Made by a program: the position numbers and the translations under genes. The notes beneath the pieces are model-generated. The model was given only the letters and a program-made list of their open reading frames with translations, was not told the origin of the DNA and searched no databases. A DNA stretch of 64,000 nt from Halomonas faecis (GTDB lineage: Bacteria; Pseudomonadota; Gammaproteobacteria; Pseudomonadales; Halomonadaceae), in contig NZ_JAACZO010000004.1 of the NCBI RefSeq assembly GCF_010993975.1, positions 1-64,000 on the forward strand, given 5' to 3'. Shown in pieces: positions 14,037 to 23,615 of this stretch. Each line of letters starts with the position of its first letter. The stretch's first letter is position 1.

Positions 14037-16754
14037 ATGCAAGCAACGCGAACCACTTGCCCGTACTGCGGGGTCGGCTGTGGCGTGCGAGCGGAGATCG
14101 ACGACGGCCGGGTCGTCGGCGTGTCCGGCGATGAAACGCATCCGGCCAATTTCGGCCGGCTGTGCGTCAAGGGCACGGCGCTGCACGAGACGCTGGGCGA
14201 TCGCGGGCGGCTCACTCGTCCGCAGGTCGACGGCCGCGAGACGGACTGGGAGACGGCGCTGGCCGCAGTGGCCGAGCGCCTCGCCGCCACGCGTTGCGAG
14301 CACGGCAAGGCGGCGGTGGCGGGCTACCTCTCCGGGCAGTTGCTGACCGAGGACTATTACGTCGCCAACAAGCTCTTCAAGGGCTTTCTCGGCACGCCGC
14401 ACCTGGATACCAACTCGCGGTTGTGCATGGCCTCGGCGGTGGCGGCTCACAAGCGCGCCTTCGGCGCCGATGGGGTGCCGTGCTGCTACGCAGACCTCGA
14501 AGAGGCCGAGCTGGTGGTGCTGGTGGGCTCCAATCTGGCGTGGAACCACCCGGTGCTCTACCAGCGCCTCAAGGCCGCCAAGCAGCGCAACCCGCTGCTG
14601 CGGGTGGTAGTGATCGACCCGCGGGTCACCGACAGCTGCGAGATCGCCGACCTCTATCTGGGGCTCGCGCCCGGCAGCGATGCGCGGCTGTTCACTGGCC
14701 TACTGGCGTGGATGGCCGAGAAGGGCAAGCTCGACGATATCTACCTGGAACGCCATACCCAGGGGCTGGAGGGGGCACTCGCCGCGGCCCGCGAGGAAGA
14801 CTGCTGCCTCGAGGCCATCGCCGCCGACTGCGACCTGGACAGCGAGCGGCTGGAAACCTTCTTCTACTGGTTCGCCAGTCACCTGCACGTGGTGACGCTG
14901 TTCTCCCAGGGCATCAACCAGTCGTCGAGCGGGACCGACAAAGCGGGGGCGATCATCAACTGCCACCTGGCCGGCGGCAAGATCGGCCTGCCCGGTGCCG
15001 GTCCTTTCTCGATCACCGGCCAGCCCAACGCCATGGGCGGTCGCGAGGTCGGGGGGCTGGCCAACCAACTGGCCGCGCACATGGATTACGACAGCCCCGG
15101 CGCGCGGGATCGCGTCACGCGGTTCTGGAGCGTCGGCGGGCTGGTGCCAACCTTGCCCGAAGGCTCCGGTCACAAGGCCGTGGCGCTGTTCGAGGCCATC
15201 GAGCGTGGTGAGGTGCATGCCTTGTGGGTGATGGCCACCAATCCGGCGGTGAGCCTGCCGGAGGCCGAGCGAGTACGGGTGGCGTTGGCCAAGTGCCCGC
15301 TGGTGATCGTTTCCGAGTGCGTGACCGACACCGACCTGCTGCGCTACGCCGATATCGTGTTGCCGGCGTCGAGCTGGTCGGAGAAGGACGGTACGGTGAC
15401 CAACTCCGAACGCTGCCTCTCGCGACAGCGCGGCCTGGTGGCGCCGCCGGGCGAGGCGCGCCACGACTGGTGGATCATGACCGAGGTGGCGCGTCGGCTC
15501 GGCTTCGGCGCGGCCTTCGATTATGCGCATCCGTGCGAGATCTTCGCCGAGCATGCGCGGCTCTCGGGCTTCGAGAACGACGCCGACCTCAGCCAGGATG
15601 GGGCTCGTCTGTTCGACATTTCGGGCCTCGCCGGGCTAGACCGCAACGGCTACGATGCCCTGGCGCCGATTCAGTGGCCGGTGACCGCTACCGCGCCGCG
15701 GGGCACATTGCGGTTGTTCACTGACGGCGAGTTCGCCACGCCGGACGGCCGGGCGCGGCTGGTGCCGGTGCGGCCGCGGCTGCCGGCCCAGGCGCTGGGC
15801 GCCGCTCGGCCGCTGCGCCTCAACACCGGGCGCATCCGCGATCAGTGGCACACCATGACGCGCACCGCCCGCGCCCCGAGGCTGATGAACCACCGCTCGG
15901 AACCCTTCATCGAGCTGCACCCGGACGATGCCCAGGCATACGGCGTTGCCGACCGGCAGCTGGCGCGGCTCAGCGGCGCCGGTGGCGACTACCTGGGCCG
16001 GATACGCCTGGCACGCGGTCAGCGGCGCGGCGAGGTGTTCGTGCCCATGCACTGGAGCGACCGCTTCAGCCAGCAGGCGCGCTGCAACGACCTGCTCGCC
16101 GCCCACCTCGATCCCCACTCCGGCCAGCCCGAGAGCAAGCACGGTGCCGTGTCCCTCGCTCCTCTGGCGCTCGGCTGGGAAGCGACCCTGCTGGTGGCCG
16201 CCGCTAAGGATGGCGCACCCGCGTGGTGCGACGAGGCCGCGTACTGGGCGCGGATTCCGTTGGCCCACGCCCAACGCTGGCAGCTCGCCGGTGGCGAGCC
16301 GGGGCAGGCGTGCGACTGGCTGGCCTGGGTGCAGCGGGTGCTACCCGTGGCGCCCAGCCTGTGGTGCGACGACCCGACCGGCGGCCGGTGGCGCGCCGCC
16401 GGGCTCGACGCGGCCGGTCGGCTGCGCTGGTGGTTGATGGTGGGCCCGCCGGCGGAGCTGCCGGGGCTCGGCTGGCTGGACGAGCGCTTCGCCGAGGCCG
16501 CCCGCGGCGACGCGTTGGATACCGCCCGGCGGCGCCGGCTACTGGCCGGCTGCGACGACGGCGTTGCCGACGCGGGCCCGCTGGTGTGCAGCTGTCATCA
16601 GGTGGGGCAGCGCTGTATCCTTGAGGCCATACGCGGCGGCGACCGCAGCGTCGAGGCGCTGGGCGCCCGGCTGACCTGCGGCACCCAGTGCGGCAGTTGC
16701 GTTCCCGAGCTGAAGGCCATGATCGAGGAGGAGACGGCGGTATGCGCGTCATGA
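14037..16754 (+). CDS. nasA: assimilatory nitrate reductase catalytic subunit NasA
   Basis: A 905-residue molybdopterin-guanine-dinucleotide enzyme reducing nitrate to nitrite in the cytoplasm. The N-terminal [4Fe-4S] ligands are visible as CPYCGVGCG (about residues 8-16) with the fourth Cys in RLCVKG. Molybdopterin-domain wording follows (SRLCMASAVAAHKRAFGADG near 125; GGREVGG near 340) and the MGD-binding domain lies near 615-720. The last about 60 residues are a BFD-like [2Fe-2S] domain (CSCHQVGQRC and CGTQCGSC), typical of Klebsiella-type NasA. ATG 14037 follows GGGAG. cobA overlaps its 3' end. A sigma-54 promoter and an NtrC-like site lie upstream. Confidence 0.96.
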   Translation: MQATRTTCPYCGVGCGVRAEIDDGRVVGVSGDETHPANFGRLCVKGTALHETLGDRGRLTRPQVDGRETDWETALAAVAERLAATRCEHGKAAVAGYLSGQLLTEDYYVANKLFKGFLGTPHLDTNSRLCMASAVAAHKRAFGADGVPCCYADLEEAELVVLVGSNLAWNHPVLYQRLKAAKQRNPLLRVVVIDPRVTDSCEIADLYLGLAPGSDARLFTGLLAWMAEKGKLDDIYLERHTQGLEGALAAAREEDCCLEAIAADCDLDSERLETFFYWFASHLHVVTLFSQGINQSSSGTDKAGAIINCHLAGGKIGLPGAGPFSITGQPNAMGGREVGGLANQLAAHMDYDSPGARDRVTRFWSVGGLVPTLPEGSGHKAVALFEAIERGEVHALWVMATNPAVSLPEAERVRVALAKCPLVIVSECVTDTDLLRYADIVLPASSWSEKDGTVTNSERCLSRQRGLVAPPGEARHDWWIMTEVARRLGFGAAFDYAHPCEIFAEHARLSGFENDADLSQDGARLFDISGLAGLDRNGYDALAPIQWPVTATAPRGTLRLFTDGEFATPDGRARLVPVRPRLPAQALGAARPLRLNTGRIRDQWHTMTRTARAPRLMNHRSEPFIELHPDDAQAYGVADRQLARLSGAGGDYLGRIRLARGQRRGEVFVPMHWSDRFSQQARCNDLLAAHLDPHSGQPESKHGAVSLAPLALGWEATLLVAAAKDGAPAWCDEAAYWARIPLAHAQRWQLAGGEPGQACDWLAWVQRVLPVAPSLWCDDPTGGRWRAAGLDAAGRLRWWLMVGPPAELPGLGWLDERFAEAARGDALDTARRRRLLAGCDDGVADAGPLVCSCHQVGQRCILEAIRGGDRSVEALGARLTCGTQCGSCVPELKAMIEEETAVCAS

Positions 16755-17644
16755 GCAAGGGGCGGTGGAAAACTTGGCTGAGTGCCGCCCTGACTCGGCT
16801 CATGCGGCCGCGTGCGGATGCTGCCGCCCGGTCGGGCATGACGGCGGGCGGGGGGCTGGGCGCGCCTTCTCGGCAGTGCCGGCCCGGCACCGTCTACCTG
16901 GTGGGGGCCGGCAGCGGCGACGTGGAGCTGCTGACCCTGAAAGCGGCGCGGTTGCTCGGCGAGGCCGATGCCGTGGTCTACGACCGCCTGGTGGGCGACG
17001 AGGTGCTGGCGCTGATCCCCGCCGGCACCGAGCGCTGCTATGTGGGCAAGGCGCGCGGTCAGCACAGCGTGCCCCAGGGGGAGATCGGCGCCCGGCTGGT
17101 GGCGCTGGCGCAGGAGGGCAAGTCGGTGGTGCGCCTCAAGGGCGGCGATCCCGGCATCTTCGGCCGCCTGGGCGAGGAGCTTTCGGCACTGGCCGAGGCG
17201 GAAGTGCCCGCCGAGATCGTGCCGGGCATCACCGCCGCCTCGGCGGCCAGCGCGGCGCTGGGCATTCCACTCACCGATCGCGCCCACGCCCAGCAGCTGC
17301 GTTTCGTCACCGCTCAGCTGTGCCGCCAGGGCGGCGAGCCCGACTGGCAGGCACTGGCCCGCCGCGACGAAACGCTGGTGTTCTACATGGGGCTGGGCAA
17401 GCTGGAAACCATCTGCCGCAAGCTGCGCGATGGCGGCCTGCCCGATGACTGGCCGATCCTGCTGGTGGCCAACGCCAGCCTGCCCGAGCAGCGGGCACTG
17501 GTCGGTACCCTGGCCGATATGCCCGACAAGCTCGCTGCTTCGCCGCTGCCCTCGCCCTGCCTGATCGTGGTGGGCAGCGTGGTGCGGCTTTGCGAGACCA
17601 GCCCGGCGAGTCCGCTCAGCGGCGTTAATGCCCGGCCTGACTGA
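16742..17644 (+). CDS. cobA: uroporphyrinogen-III C-methyltransferase (SUMT)
   Basis: A 300-residue S-adenosylmethionine-dependent methyltransferase that makes precorrin-2, the precursor of siroheme needed by NirB. Family motifs are VYLVGAGSGDVELLTLKA (about residues 50-67), VVYDRLV, VRLKGGDPGIFGR and VPGITAASAASA. It lacks the CysG-type dehydrogenase/ferrochelatase half, so those steps must come from elsewhere. The first about 45 residues are a basic, low-complexity extension absent from most SUMTs. The start at 16742 is favoured by an AGGAGGAG sequence 8 bp upstream; the next ATG (16751) would form an ATGA overlap with the nasA stop. Confidence 0.92.
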   Translation: MRVMSKGRWKTWLSAALTRLMRPRADAAARSGMTAGGGLGAPSRQCRPGTVYLVGAGSGDVELLTLKAARLLGEADAVVYDRLVGDEVLALIPAGTERCYVGKARGQHSVPQGEIGARLVALAQEGKSVVRLKGGDPGIFGRLGEELSALAEAEVPAEIVPGITAASAASAALGIPLTDRAHAQQLRFVTAQLCRQGGEPDWQALARRDETLVFYMGLGKLETICRKLRDGGLPDDWPILLVANASLPEQRALVGTLADMPDKLAASPLPSPCLIVVGSVVRLCETSPASPLSGVNARPD

Positions 17645-17664
17645 ATGGCTGCGTCGTCGGTCGA

Positions 17665-20600
17665 TCAAGACGGCGCCTGAACCTGCATCAATGCCGCCTT
17701 GCGAAACGCCTGCTGCACCACCTGGCGCAACTCGTCGTCGTCCCAGGGCTTGGTCAGGAACTTGAAGATGGCGCCTTCGTTGATTGCCGTGGTCACGGTC
17801 TTCAGGTCAGTGTAGCCCGACAATACGATCTGGATCGTCTCCGGATGGAGTTCCTTGACGCGACGCAGGAATTCCGTGCCGCTCATCTCCGGCATGCGTT
17901 GGTCGCTGATGATGACCTGAACGTCCTCGGTAGCCAGCAACTCGAAAGCCTGCTGGGGGCTTTCCGTTGCCAGGATGCGGTAGCCATCGCGGCGCAGCGT
18001 GCGAGTCAAGGCGTTCAGGATGTTGGCCTCGTCGTCGAGCAACAGCACCGTGGGTTTACCGGCTTCGCCGTTCTCGCGTGCCAGGCGCAGGCGCTGGGCG
18101 GCATGGTTGTCGTGTAGGAAGCCCTCGAGCTCGTCCAGCGGCATGGGGCGGGCGAAGTAGTAGCCCTGATACATGTCGCACGGCAGCTTCTGCAGGAAGG
18201 CGTGCTGTGCCTGGGTCTCCACGCCCTCGGCCACCACCTTGACCGGCAGCGAGCTGGCCATGGAGATGATGCCCTTGACGATGGCGGCATCCCGATGGTC
18301 GCTGATAACGTCGCGAATGAAGGAACGGTCGATCTTGATCTTGTCGATGGGCAGCTGCTTCAGATAGCTCAGGCTGGAAAAGCCGGTGCCGAAGTCATCG
18401 ATGGCGATCTTGATGCCCTGCTCGCGCAGGACGTGCAGGGTGTCGATCACGCCTTCGGAGCCGTCCATCAGCACGCCCTCGGTGAGCTCCAGCTCGAGAA
18501 GCTCGGGTGCCAGGCCGGTAGTGGCCAGAGTGTCGTGGACATGACTCACGAAGCGGCTGCGCTGGAACTGCATGGGTGAGACGTTCGCCGACATCACCAA
18601 TGGGCCCAGCCCCAGCTCGTTGAGATGGCGGTTGTCGCGACAGGCGGTAGCCAGCACCCAGTCGCTGATGGGGATGATCTGGCCGGTATCCTCTGCCAGC
18701 CCGATGAACTCCATGGGCGACACGTAGCCGCGCTCGGGATGGCGCCAGCGGATCAGCGCCTCGAAACCGATCACCGAGCCGCTGGCGCCGTGGATTTGCG
18801 GCTGATAGTGGAGTTCGAACTGCTCCTCTTCGATGGCGCGCTGCAGGGCGTTGCGCAGCGTCACGCGCTGGCTGACCTTGTGATTGAGATCCTGGGTGAA
18901 CCACTGGTAGGTGTTGCGGCCGTGGCGCTTGGCCTTGTACATGGCCAGGTCGGCCTGTTGGATGAGACGCGTGGGCCGTAGGTCGTCGTCCTGGTGCAGG
19001 GCGATGCCGATGCTCGCCGTCAGGCGCAGCTCGCTGTCGCCATCGCGGTAGGGGCGGGCGACGCTGTCGAGCAGTCGTTCGACGATGGGCAGGACGTCGT
19101 CCTGGTGGGCCAGGTCGGGCAGCAGGATGACGAATTCGTCGCCGCCGAAGCGGGCCACGGTGTCGCCGGGGCGTACCCCGGCTTCCAGGCGACGGGCGAC
19201 CTCGATGAGAATGTGGTCACCGATCTCGTGGCCCAGGGTATCGTTGATCGGCTTGAAATCGTCGAGATCGACGAACAGCACGGCCAGGCTGCGCGCATAG
19301 CGATGGGCGAACTGGCTGCTCTGGGCCAGGCGGTCCTCGAGGAGGGTGCGGTTGGGCAGGCCGGTGAGCGCGTCGTGGCTGGCATGATAGGCGAGCCGAG
19401 ACTCGTACTCGCGTTGCGTAGAGATGTCGTTCTGGATGCCGATGAAGTGGGTGACCTCGCCCTGGTCGTCGAATACCGGCGAAATGTACAGGTCGTTCCA
19501 GAAGGGCGAGCCGTCCTTGCGGTAGTTGAGCAGCGTGACGTGAAGCATGCGCCGTGCCTCGATGCCCAGGCGCAAGGCGCGTCTAGCCCCGGGATCGGTG
19601 TGCTCGCCCTGCAGCATGCGGCAATTGTGGCCGATCACTTCTTCGCGGGTGTAGCCGGTGATCTTTTCGAAGGCGGCATTGGCATAGATGATCGGGTAGC
19701 CCGGCTGTTGGGCGTCGGCGATCACGACGCCGTTGACGCTGGACTCGATGCCGCGCTCCAGAATGCGCAGCTGGCGTTCGGCGGCCTTGCGAGCGTTGAT
19801 GTTCTGGAAGTAGACGGCCAGCCCTTCGTCGGAGGGGTAGGCATGCACTTCCACCCATAGATCGAGCCGCGGATTGTGCTCCTCGAAGGTGACGGAAATA
19901 CCGTCGGCGACCGCACGCCGGTATTCCGTCTCGAAAAGCGTGCCCTCTGCCTCGGGAAAGGCTTGCCAGATATCCTGACCTAGCAGTTCCTGTCGCGAGC
20001 GCTGCAGGAGCCGTTCCGCCTCGTGGTTCAAGTAGCTGAAGCGCCACTCGGCATCCAGGGTGAAAAAGCCGTCGGTGATGCTCTCCAGCGTAGTGGTGAG
20101 TCGTTCGGCGAGCTGGTGCACCTCGTCCTGCAGGCGCTTGCGCTCGGTGATGTCCTGGGTCGAGCCCTGGGCACGGATGACTTCACCCTGCTCGTTGCGC
20201 ATCGCCTCGCCGATGACGCGCACGTAACGATGGCGACCCTTGGCCGTGACGATCTCGAAGACGTCGTCGATCGGTTTGCCCTCGCGCACGCAGGTTTCGA
20301 AAGCCTGCTGCAGGCGCTCGCGGTAGGCCGGTTTGTAGTAGGCGATGGCCTGCTCGAGGGTAGGCTGGAAGCCGGCAGGCTCGTCGTGAATGGCGCACAC
20401 CTCGTCGGACCAGATCGGTCGTCCCTCGCTGAGATCGAAGTACCAGCCACCGATCTGAGCGGTGCGACCGACGATACGGAACAGTCTGCGGTCGCGAACC
20501 TGCTGTGCCTCGGCCTGCTTGCGCAGGGTGACGTCCCTTGCCACGGCGTAGATGACCGACTCGTCGCCAAGGGCGGCGTTGATCTCGACCCAGTGCGTCT

Positions 20601-22290
20601 CGTCGCGGGCATCGACGACGCGGGCTTCCAGCTGTTGAATCCTGCCTCCTCCGGCCAGTGCCTGTATGGCCTGGGCGATCAGCGGCTGGTCGTCGGGATG
20701 GATCAGCCGGCCGTAGGTGCTTCCGATGAGTTGATCGTGGCTGAACCCCAGTAACTGTTGGAATGCCGGATTCACCTGCAGGAATCGCCCCTCCAGGTCG
20801 ACGCGGCAGAAGAGCTCCAGCGATAGCGTGAAGAACTGGTCGCGCTGTTTCATCGTCTGCTCGAGGGCGCGATGGCTGGCGTTCAGCCGGTGGCGGCGCT
20901 CTCGGGAGAGCTGGTTCAGCCCCAGGCTGATCATCAGCAGATAGGTGAACAGCAGGCCGCTCAGCAGGGTCAAGGTCGGCATCACGGCGCTGAGTCGAAG
21001 GTGCGAGCGCGGCAGGGCAGCGGTCAGGGTCCACCCACCGCTGCCGGGAATCTCGATGTGCTGTTGGGCAATGGCCTGCAGCGCCTGGTCGGACGTCGCC
21101 TCGAGGGAGTCGAAAAGCACCTCGCCTTCATGTGCCACCTGGAGATGAAAAGGATCGGTGTGTGACTCCTGGCGCTCGAACAGCGTGGCCACATTGATGC
21201 TCGATACCAGCCAGTGTGGCGACGACAGCGACAGGGGGAGTGCCAGCAGCAACCAGTGCTCACCCCGAGGACCGCGGATGGCCGTGCTGTGGAGCGCATG
21301 GCGACCCACTGGGGAGTCATCTTTGGCCTTGCTGGCCGATGACAGGACATTGGCGATCCAGCCGTCATCGATATCGGGATGACGCGATTCGCCGTCCAGG
21401 AATTGGAAGTCGTCATCCAGCACGGCAATGAAGTCCAGCGAAGGGAAGTCTTCCAGGTAACTGTCGAGTTCGTGCTGGCGCAGCGGTGCGGCAGGAATTC
21501 GCCCGAGCGTTTCCCAACGTCCAACCAGCCGCTGCAGCAGCCGAACCCGGTCTTCGATGTCGTGCTCTATCGTGGCTTTCACGTGCGAGAGCGTGAAGAC
21601 GCCGCCTTGTTCCAGCCGTTGCAAGCTCTGGCTGCTCAGGTAATACCAGCCACTCACTGCCAGCAGGATGCCAAGGGCACCGGCCGCCAGCGGTAGCGGC
21701 GAAAGTCGTACCGGGGGGCATCGCTTCAGCTGGCCCTGAATCAGGATCACCGCTCCACCGGCAGTGACGATCAGCCCGGCGATCACTGCCGTGGTGGCGT
21801 GGGTGAACAGCGCCTCCGGCAAGGGAGTCAGCCAGCCGAGCAATACGAAAGTACCGCCAGACACCACCGCCAGCCAGGCTAGGAGGCGAGCGGCATGTCG
21901 GAGGCGTCGGTTTTGGCAGCCACTCGCCAGCATGCCGAGGGCGATGAGGGTGAACATCAGTGCCATGGCATCCGGCATGCTGCCGGGGAAGGCTCGCCAC
22001 GGGCTGGTCACGGCGATGCCGAGCAGCGCTAACGCCGTCAGACGGGAGCTGACGGGGCGAGCGAAAGCGTGAAAGAGTACCGCCAGGCCGAGTAGCGCCG
22101 TTGCCAGGCCGCCATCCACCTGAATCAGCGGCCTTTCGGCGACCGGAAACGCACCGATGGCGGCATCGAGCAGGGCGAACAGGCCGATGCCGAGGCAGCT
22201 CAGTGCCACCAGCAGGGTCGCGACGGCGCGATACAGGGGGGTGGTTGTCGTCTCGTTGTCGTTCAACGTCGCCTCTCGAAACGAGGTCAA
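17665..22290 (-). CDS. LOV/PAS-GGDEF-EAL-receiver c-di-GMP signalling protein
   Basis: A 1,541-residue membrane protein. Order: an N-terminal multi-helix membrane region (to about residue 220), an extracytoplasmic sensor segment (about 225-440), one more helix, three PAS-like domains, then a LOV domain (about 845-960) with the photoactive motif GHNCRMLQ (Cys890) and NYRKDGSPFWN..FIGIQND. A GGDEF domain follows (GGDEF at 1049-1053, with RPGD as RxxD inhibitory site), then an EAL domain (EALIRW from 1177, LELTEG, DDFGTGFSSL, EGVET all intact) and a C-terminal receiver (Asp1463). Both c-di-GMP synthesis and hydrolysis look possible. The start is TTG 22290 overlapping the upstream stop, or TTG 22266 behind GAGAGG. 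Confidence 0.92.
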   Translation of the reverse strand: MTSFREATLNDNETTTTPLYRAVATLLVALSCLGIGLFALLDAAIGAFPVAERPLIQVDGGLATALLGLAVLFHAFARPVSSRLTALALLGIAVTSPWRAFPGSMPDAMALMFTLIALGMLASGCQNRRLRHAARLLAWLAVVSGGTFVLLGWLTPLPEALFTHATTAVIAGLIVTAGGAVILIQGQLKRCPPVRLSPLPLAAGALGILLAVSGWYYLSSQSLQRLEQGGVFTLSHVKATIEHDIEDRVRLLQRLVGRWETLGRIPAAPLRQHELDSYLEDFPSLDFIAVLDDDFQFLDGESRHPDIDDGWIANVLSSASKAKDDSPVGRHALHSTAIRGPRGEHWLLLALPLSLSSPHWLVSSINVATLFERQESHTDPFHLQVAHEGEVLFDSLEATSDQALQAIAQQHIEIPGSGGWTLTAALPRSHLRLSAVMPTLTLLSGLLFTYLLMISLGLNQLSRERRHRLNASHRALEQTMKQRDQFFTLSLELFCRVDLEGRFLQVNPAFQQLLGFSHDQLIGSTYGRLIHPDDQPLIAQAIQALAGGGRIQQLEARVVDARDETHWVEINAALGDESVIYAVARDVTLRKQAEAQQVRDRRLFRIVGRTAQIGGWYFDLSEGRPIWSDEVCAIHDEPAGFQPTLEQAIAYYKPAYRERLQQAFETCVREGKPIDDVFEIVTAKGRHRYVRVIGEAMRNEQGEVIRAQGSTQDITERKRLQDEVHQLAERLTTTLESITDGFFTLDAEWRFSYLNHEAERLLQRSRQELLGQDIWQAFPEAEGTLFETEYRRAVADGISVTFEEHNPRLDLWVEVHAYPSDEGLAVYFQNINARKAAERQLRILERGIESSVNGVVIADAQQPGYPIIYANAAFEKITGYTREEVIGHNCRMLQGEHTDPGARRALRLGIEARRMLHVTLLNYRKDGSPFWNDLYISPVFDDQGEVTHFIGIQNDISTQREYESRLAYHASHDALTGLPNRTLLEDRLAQSSQFAHRYARSLAVLFVDLDDFKPINDTLGHEIGDHILIEVARRLEAGVRPGDTVARFGGDEFVILLPDLAHQDDVLPIVERLLDSVARPYRDGDSELRLTASIGIALHQDDDLRPTRLIQQADLAMYKAKRHGRNTYQWFTQDLNHKVSQRVTLRNALQRAIEEEQFELHYQPQIHGASGSVIGFEALIRWRHPERGYVSPMEFIGLAEDTGQIIPISDWVLATACRDNRHLNELGLGPLVMSANVSPMQFQRSRFVSHVHDTLATTGLAPELLELELTEGVLMDGSEGVIDTLHVLREQGIKIAIDDFGTGFSSLSYLKQLPIDKIKIDRSFIRDVISDHRDAAIVKGIISMASSLPVKVVAEGVETQAQHAFLQKLPCDMYQGYYFARPMPLDELEGFLHDNHAAQRLRLARENGEAGKPTVLLLDDEANILNALTRTLRRDGYRILATESPQQAFELLATEDVQVIISDQRMPEMSGTEFLRRVKELHPETIQIVLSGYTDLKTVTTAINEGAIFKFLTKPWDDDELRQVVQQAFRKAALMQVQAPS

Positions 22291-23615
22291 GGCTCGTCTT
22301 CGGTTGCTTCGGGCGGATGCACCAGCAGTTCGAGCCGCACGTCTTCCAGCTCTTCCAGGCGCATGAGCTTGTCGATCAGGCTACGCGACAGCGCCTTGCC
22401 CCGATTCAACAATAGCGTACCGCTGGGCGAGAGCAGATCCTGGGCGAGCTGCATGCCGGGCTCCAGACGTGCGGTTTCCAGCGACAGCACCTTCTTGCCG
22501 CCCAGTCCCAAGTCGGGGGCCTGCTCGACGCAGAGTTCCACGAACGGCGCAACCAGTGCCGGGTCGTAGACGCGGCCGGCGAACTTTTCCAGCAGGGCGA
22601 GGGCACTGTGCCGAGGCACCTTGCGCGGCAGGATCATGCCGCGTTGCAGTTCGACGAAATCCACGGCCAGCGCCAGCAGTCGGGCGCCATAGGGAATGGC
22701 GTGCTCGCGGAGGTGGTCGGGATAGCCGCTGCCGTTCCAGCGTTCGCGATGATGACGGATGATCTTCGCCGCCCCTTCCAGATGTTCCAGGGCCATCAGC
22801 AGGCTCTCGCCGCTTTCCGGGTAGCGGCGGTAGGCATCGCGGTCGGCAGCATAGAGGCGCTCGGAGGGCGTGGTCAGCAGGTGGTCGTTCCAGGTCAGCT
22901 TGCCGAGGTTGTAAAGGGCCGCCGCCATCTGCAGGTCGCGCTGGGTCTCTTCGTCGAGTTCCTGCTGCTCGGCGAAGGCCTTGAGCAGCTCGCTCACCGT
23001 GGCATTGGTCTGCAAGTCTTTCGGCAGACGCTGGGTGATCAGCGAGGAGAATACGCGCGTGGCGGTGACATAGCTCTGCTCCAGCTCGCCGTAGGCGGCG
23101 TCGAGCATGTCGGCGGTTTGCTGGAGCTCGGCGGTGCGCTCGGCGACCCGCCGCTCCAGGGTGGCGTTGAGTTCGCTGAGTTCGCGGTTCTGGGCCTGGG
23201 TCAGCGCCTCCAGGCGTTGCTGCTCGCGCTGGGCTTGCTGATGAGCCAGCGCCAGTTGAAGGGTCTGGCGTAGCTCGGTGGCATCCCAGGGCTTGGCGAT
23301 GTAGCGATAGACATGCCCTTCGTTGATGGCACGCACGGCGGCGTTCAGGTCGGCCTTGCCGGTGAGCAGCAGGCGCAGGCAGTCGGGATGTTCGTGCTGG
23401 ATTCGCGCCAGCATTTCGATGCCGTCCATTCCCGGCATCAGCGCATCCGAGATGACGGCGTCGACGGGCTCGGTGGCCAGATGGGCGAGCGCTGCCTCGC
23501 CATCGTTGGCGGTCAACAGGCGGTAGCCCTCGTGACGCAGCTCTCGTTGCAAGGCGGCGAGCACGTGGGGCTCGTCGTCGACAAGCAGCAGAGTGGTGGT
23601 GGGCGTGTCGGTCAT
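22287..23615 (-). CDS. response regulator with degenerate HD-GYP domain
   Basis: A 442-residue protein. It has a receiver domain (phosphoacceptor Asp57 in VISDALMPG), a coiled-coil segment (about residues 125-185), a domain of HD-GYP form, and a C-terminal extension. The HD-GYP part retains HHRERWNGSGYP but lacks the HD dyad: the usual HDIGK reads YNLGK, and the next histidine is replaced in RRYPESGE. Phosphodiesterase activity is therefore doubtful. It could instead bind partners or c-di-GMP. It starts in an ATGA overlap with the histidine kinase gene and overlaps the LOV-GGDEF-EAL gene, forming one operon. ATG 23615 is chosen from that overlap. Confidence 0.9.
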   Translation of the reverse strand: MTDTPTTTLLLVDDEPHVLAALQRELRHEGYRLLTANDGEAALAHLATEPVDAVISDALMPGMDGIEMLARIQHEHPDCLRLLLTGKADLNAAVRAINEGHVYRYIAKPWDATELRQTLQLALAHQQAQREQQRLEALTQAQNRELSELNATLERRVAERTAELQQTADMLDAAYGELEQSYVTATRVFSSLITQRLPKDLQTNATVSELLKAFAEQQELDEETQRDLQMAAALYNLGKLTWNDHLLTTPSERLYAADRDAYRRYPESGESLLMALEHLEGAAKIIRHHRERWNGSGYPDHLREHAIPYGARLLALAVDFVELQRGMILPRKVPRHSALALLEKFAGRVYDPALVAPFVELCVEQAPDLGLGGKKVLSLETARLEPGMQLAQDLLSPSGTLLLNRGKALSRSLIDKLMRLEELEDVRLELLVHPPEATEDEP

